Shown one piece after another: positions 61,307 to 64,000 of a stretch of 64,000 nt of DNA (its first letter is position 1; every line of letters starts with the position of its first letter). Both the position numbers and the translations under genes were made by a program. The notes under the pieces are model-generated. The model was not told where the DNA came from. It ran no database searches and saw nothing but the letters and a program-made list of their open reading frames with translations. The DNA lies in the NCBI RefSeq assembly GCF_002088935.1, contig NZ_NCSS01000006.1:1582407-1646406 (forward strand), given 5' to 3'. This DNA is from Henriciella litoralis. GTDB lineage: Bacteria > Pseudomonadota > Alphaproteobacteria > Caulobacterales > Hyphomonadaceae.

Positions 61307-62737
61307 ATGGCCATCGACAATTACTCAGACCTGGACGCCACCGCGCTCGCAGAGCTGGTCCGCAAGGGCGAGACGACGCCCACCGAAGTGCTGGAAGAGG
61401 CGATCAGCCGGGCCGAGCGGCATAATCCCAAACTGAACGCCATCACCTACAAGGCTTTTGACGAAGCACGCGCGGCGGCCAAGGGCGACTTGCCCGACGG
61501 CCCATTCAAGGGCGTCCCGTTCCTGATCAAGGACATTGCAAGCCCGGTGAAAGGCTGGCCGCAGACGAGCGGCTCGCGCTTTCTGAGGGACGTCGTCGCG
61601 GCTGAAGATGGCGCGCTGACCAGGCGGTTCCGCGAGGCAGGGCTTAACCTCTTCGGCAAGACCAACACGCCTGAATTCGGCATTACCGGCACGACCGAAG
61701 GCGCCTTTCATGGCGCCTGCCACAATCCGTGGAACACCGATTACATCACTGGCGGCTCTTCAGGCGGTGCGGCCGCCATGGTTGCCGCCGGTGTTTTGCC
61801 CATGGCGCATGCGAGCGACGGGCTCGGCTCGATCCGTATCCCCGCAGCCTGTTGCGGCCTCTTCGGCATGAAGACCACGCGCGATCGCAACCCAAACTCT
61901 GCCTATGACGATGCCGCCGCAATCGGCCTCACCGTGGAGCATGCGGTGACGCGCAGCGTGCGCGACAGCGCCGCCCTGCTGGATGCGACGGCCTATCCTG
62001 AACCCGGCGCGCCTTTCGCCTATCCCGCCAAGTCGCGCCCCTTCGCTGAAGAGGTTGGCGCGGCGCCCGGCAAGCTGCGCATTGCCTTTCACTCCGAGAC
62101 GCCAAGCGGCAAGCCCGTCCATCCGGAAATCCGCGCGGCGCTCGAACAGGCCGCAAAGCTGCTGGAGTCGCTTGGTCACCATGTCGAGGAGCATGGGCTC
62201 GGCATTGATTACCGCCGGCTCTACACCGCCCAGCGCGCTGTCTCCGGTAGCAATTTTGCCGCGACGGTCGATGCCGCGATCAAGGCGCAGGGCCGCGAAC
62301 CGCGCGAGGATGAGTTGGAGCCGCTAACCTGGCGCAATTATCGCGGCTCGAAACATCTCACAGGCTCAGAGGCCATGGCAGGCTGGTCGACGCTCCGGAA
62401 GATGAGCCGCCAAATTCTTGGTCTGCACGAGACGTATGACATTATCCTGTCGCCGGTCTTGGGCGAGCCGGTCCCAAAGATTGGTGAGATTGACCCGGTC
62501 AATATGGACCCGCGCGATGTTGACCGCCGGCAGGCGCAGGTCTTCCCGTTCACCCCGCCGCAGAACATTACCGGCCAGCCGTCCATGTCCGTGCCTATGG
62601 GGCGCGACAGCAACGGCCTGCCAATCGGCATGATGTTCTCTGGCCGCTATGGCGACGAGGCGACGCTGTTCAGGCTCGCCGCGCAGCTTGAAGAAACAAG
62701 CCCGTGGCAAAACTTGAGGCCGCCGGTCTGGGGGTAG
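61307..62737 (+). CDS. Amidase (amidase-signature family)
   Basis: A 476-residue enzyme of the amidase signature family, which hydrolyses amides through a Ser-cisSer-Lys triad. Lys75 lies in FLIKDIA, the signature [12 protein letters not shown] places the second serine at about residue 151, and the nucleophile Ser175 lies in [10 protein letters not shown]. The C-terminal part has [13 protein letters not shown], the usual end motif. Substrate is unknown; GatA is excluded because no gatB/gatC lie near and the C-terminal part differs. GGAGGAC precedes the ATG. Confidence 0.9.
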   Translation: MAIDNYSDLDATALAELVRKGETTPTEVLEEAISRAERHNPKLNAITYKAFDEARAAAKGDLPDGPFKGVPFLIKDIASPVKGWPQTSGSRFLRDVVAAEDGALTRRFREAGLNLFGKTNTPEFGITGTTEGAFHGACHNPWNTDYITGGSSGGAAAMVAAGVLPMAHASDGLGSIRIPAACCGLFGMKTTRDRNPNSAYDDAAAIGLTVEHAVTRSVRDSAALLDATAYPEPGAPFAYPAKSRPFAEEVGAAPGKLRIAFHSETPSGKPVHPEIRAALEQAAKLLESLGHHVEEHGLGIDYRRLYTAQRAVSGSNFAATVDAAIKAQGREPREDELEPLTWRNYRGSKHLTGSEAMAGWSTLRKMSRQILGLHETYDIILSPVLGEPVPKIGEIDPVNMDPRDVDRRQAQVFPFTPPQNITGQPSMSVPMGRDSNGLPIGMMFSGRYGDEATLFRLAAQLEETSPWQNLRPPVWG

Positions 62738-62763
62738 CCCCAGCAGCACATCGAGCGCCCCGC

Positions 62764-63852
62764 TCAACCACCTGCATTGATTGTCAGGAGCGGTGAAGCC
62801 CCATCGCTGGCGGCAGATTGCAGGGCCAGGAGGAACGTGACGAGGTTGAACGTGGTCTTGGAATCCAGATCGCTGTCATCGATCCAGAACCAGTGGTCGC
62901 GGTAGAAAATCTTCACCGCTGTGCCTGATGGCTCACTCGCACCCGATCGGACCTTGAAGACACCGCCGAGATAGGTCGGCCAGTCGGGCGTGCGCGAAGA
63001 GCTGCTGGTGCTCTGGGTCGTCAGGCCCGCCTGCTTATGCGCGGCAGGCACTTCCACGGCATGCGATAGCGCGTACAGCGCGCCGAGCACGGTGCGGGTC
63101 TGGGCGTAGTGAGGGTCTACCTGGCGGCCGGAATCCTTAGCGACAAGGCCGATTTCCACATCGCAGTCGCTCGTCTTGAGAAGCTCGAGCAGCGCGGCGC
63201 AGGACCTGCCCTCATCATCGTCTATGACGAGATATGTGCCGACCCCCTCATCCCCCTTCAGTCGGTCGACCCATACGCGCTCCTGCTGTTGCAGGCTACG
63301 CAGCAGGCCCGCCAATTGCCGAAACTCGTAATTGTCAGGAATGACGGCAGGCGTCGGTCCTGACACGCTCGCAGCATTGGAGAGCGGGCCGATGCGCTCG
63401 ATGCAGCAGGAGATGATCCGCTCAACGCTCCAGCCGGAATTGGCAAGCAGGACGATGGTTTCAGGCGTGATCGGGGCGAGCAGGTCCTGCGCGAACTGGC
63501 TGCTGTCGAGGGGTTTGTAGACCGTTGTCGGCGTCTCGCTGACACTGGCACCGGGGATCACTGTGGAGCCGCCCTGCGAAACATTCTGAAAGGGAAGAAA
63601 ATTCTCCGCCGACAGGGCAAACACATATTGGTGCTGCGTCGTGATGCCATCGATATCCATGAAAACGATGGGGTCGCGGTACTTCAGACGGACGAGGTTG
63701 AGCAAGAGTTGCTCGCTCTTGGTCGTCGCGATGGCCTCATTATAGGCATAACCGGACGGGCTGATTGTTGTCGCGCCGCGATGGCTGGTGCAGGCGGCGA
63801 GCAAGCTCGCGCATGTCAGAATGGACGCCAGAAGGCGCGTTATTTGTCCCAC
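62764..63852 (-). CDS. Lipoprotein of unknown function, 362 aa
   Basis: The GTG at 63852 is preferred: GGGGAG lies 8 bases upstream and the lipobox LLAA-C follows at residue 21. The mature part contains KSEQLLLNLVRLKYRDPIVF, then a domain with SSFQ-like PLDSSQFAQDLLAPI, conserved VWVDRLKGDEG and an ending DHWFWIDDSDLDSKTTFNLV. I do not know a name for this family; similar lipoproteins with LLLNIVR motifs occur widely in proteobacteria. It is convergent with the amidase. A possible hairpin covers its ribosome site. Confidence 0.75.
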   Translation of the reverse strand: MGQITRLLASILTCASLLAACTSHRGATTISPSGYAYNEAIATTKSEQLLLNLVRLKYRDPIVFMDIDGITTQHQYVFALSAENFLPFQNVSQGGSTVIPGASVSETPTTVYKPLDSSQFAQDLLAPITPETIVLLANSGWSVERIISCCIERIGPLSNAASVSGPTPAVIPDNYEFRQLAGLLRSLQQQERVWVDRLKGDEGVGTYLVIDDDEGRSCAALLELLKTSDCDVEIGLVAKDSGRQVDPHYAQTRTVLGALYALSHAVEVPAAHKQAGLTTQSTSSSSRTPDWPTYLGGVFKVRSGASEPSGTAVKIFYRDHWFWIDDSDLDSKTTFNLVTFLLALQSAASDGASPLLTINAGG

Positions 63853-63862
63853 GGTAGTGTCT

Positions 63863-63880
63863 CCCCAAAGTCCCTTGGGG
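63863..63880 (-). promoter_or_regulatory. Hairpin overlapping the ribosome site of the 362-aa lipoprotein gene
   Basis: CCCCAA (63863-63868) pairs with TTGGGG (63875-63880) around a 6-base loop. On the minus strand the second arm (TTGGGG) overlaps the GGGGAG Shine-Dalgarno at 63861-63866, so the hairpin would hide part of the ribosome site. Confidence 0.35.
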
Positions 63881-64000
63881 AAGTTTAGACAATGTCCGCG
63901 CAGGGTGCAAAGCACTTCCATTAAGGCGCGCTTGCTCACCCTCGAAGCAATTGCCGTTCTCGCCTGCAAGGCAAGGTGCTGTTATGCCGAGGAGGTCACG

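Noticed and set aside
1-64000. CRISPR arrays, rRNA genes, transposases and phage genes
   Set aside because: No regularly spaced repeats, no rRNA sequence and no transposase, integrase or phage structural protein are visible on either strand.

Overview
The window looks like a stretch of chromosome from an alphaproteobacterium, most probably in or near the Hyphomonadaceae/Caulobacterales. This is an inference from content, not a database result. The DNA is GC-rich with long spurious antisense ORFs. It carries several alphaproteobacterial hallmarks: a class I lysyl-tRNA synthetase, a DUF1476 protein (F1-ATPase zeta inhibitor family), a eukaryote-type NADP isocitrate dehydrogenase, a fused indolepyruvate oxidoreductase, a TIGR02301-type protein, and a pstC-pstA-pstB-phoU-phoB cluster next to phoR but without pstS. 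No rRNA, CRISPR array, transposase or integrase is seen. The only clearly foreign-looking DNA is the AT-richer truncated gene at the left edge, which sits next to an odd tRNA-Tyr-like element lacking a D-arm.

Layout. 0-5 kb: edge gene, tRNA-like element, small secreted or membrane proteins, two GNAT acetyltransferases and one palindromic repeat. 4.8-12.4 kb: a pseudouridine synthase, a DUF4349 lipoprotein, an acyl-CoA carboxyltransferase subunit, a Tiki/ChaN-like protein, an SCP2 protein, an alpha/beta hydrolase, a glutathione transferase and the iron-storage pair bfr/bfd with Fur-box-like sites. 12.5-25.2 kb: a diguanylate cyclase, class I LysRS, a pair of related lipoproteins, indolepyruvate oxidoreductase divergent from its probable Lrp-type regulator, a class C-like serine hydrolase, acetyl-CoA acetyltransferase, and two related small secreted proteins flanking an MDR oxidoreductase. 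25.3-33.6 kb: an M13 metallopeptidase and a complete outer-membrane factor / adaptor / RND permease efflux operon. 33.7-41.2 kb: the phosphate regulon (phoR, an RluA-family gene, Pho box, pstC, pstA, pstB, phoU, phoB). 41.2-43.9 kb: Lrp regulator divergent from alanine dehydrogenase, then rluD. 43.9-50.9 kb: a Tat-exported PhoD-like phosphatase, queF, a Ca/Na antiporter, a NaChBac-like ion channel, a TerB-DnaJ protein and a hydroxyacid dehydrogenase. 50.9-64 kb: assorted enzymes, icd, three tandem six-cysteine membrane-anchored paralogues, purS/purC, a zeta-type ATPase inhibitor, monothiol glutaredoxin, an amidase and a lipoprotein.

Functional logic. Phosphate starvation sensing, uptake and scavenging (PhoR/PhoB, PstCAB/PhoU, PhoD) lie within about 12 kb. 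Two amino-acid catabolic enzymes, indolepyruvate oxidoreductase and alanine dehydrogenase, are each divergent from an Lrp/AsnC regulator with inverted repeats between them. Iron storage and release (Bfr/Bfd) appears to be under Fur. Many small exported proteins occur as local duplicates: three independent sets in this window. The most unusual items are the D-armless tRNA-like element, the three-gene six-cysteine array and the ion channel with a TMDGW selectivity filter.
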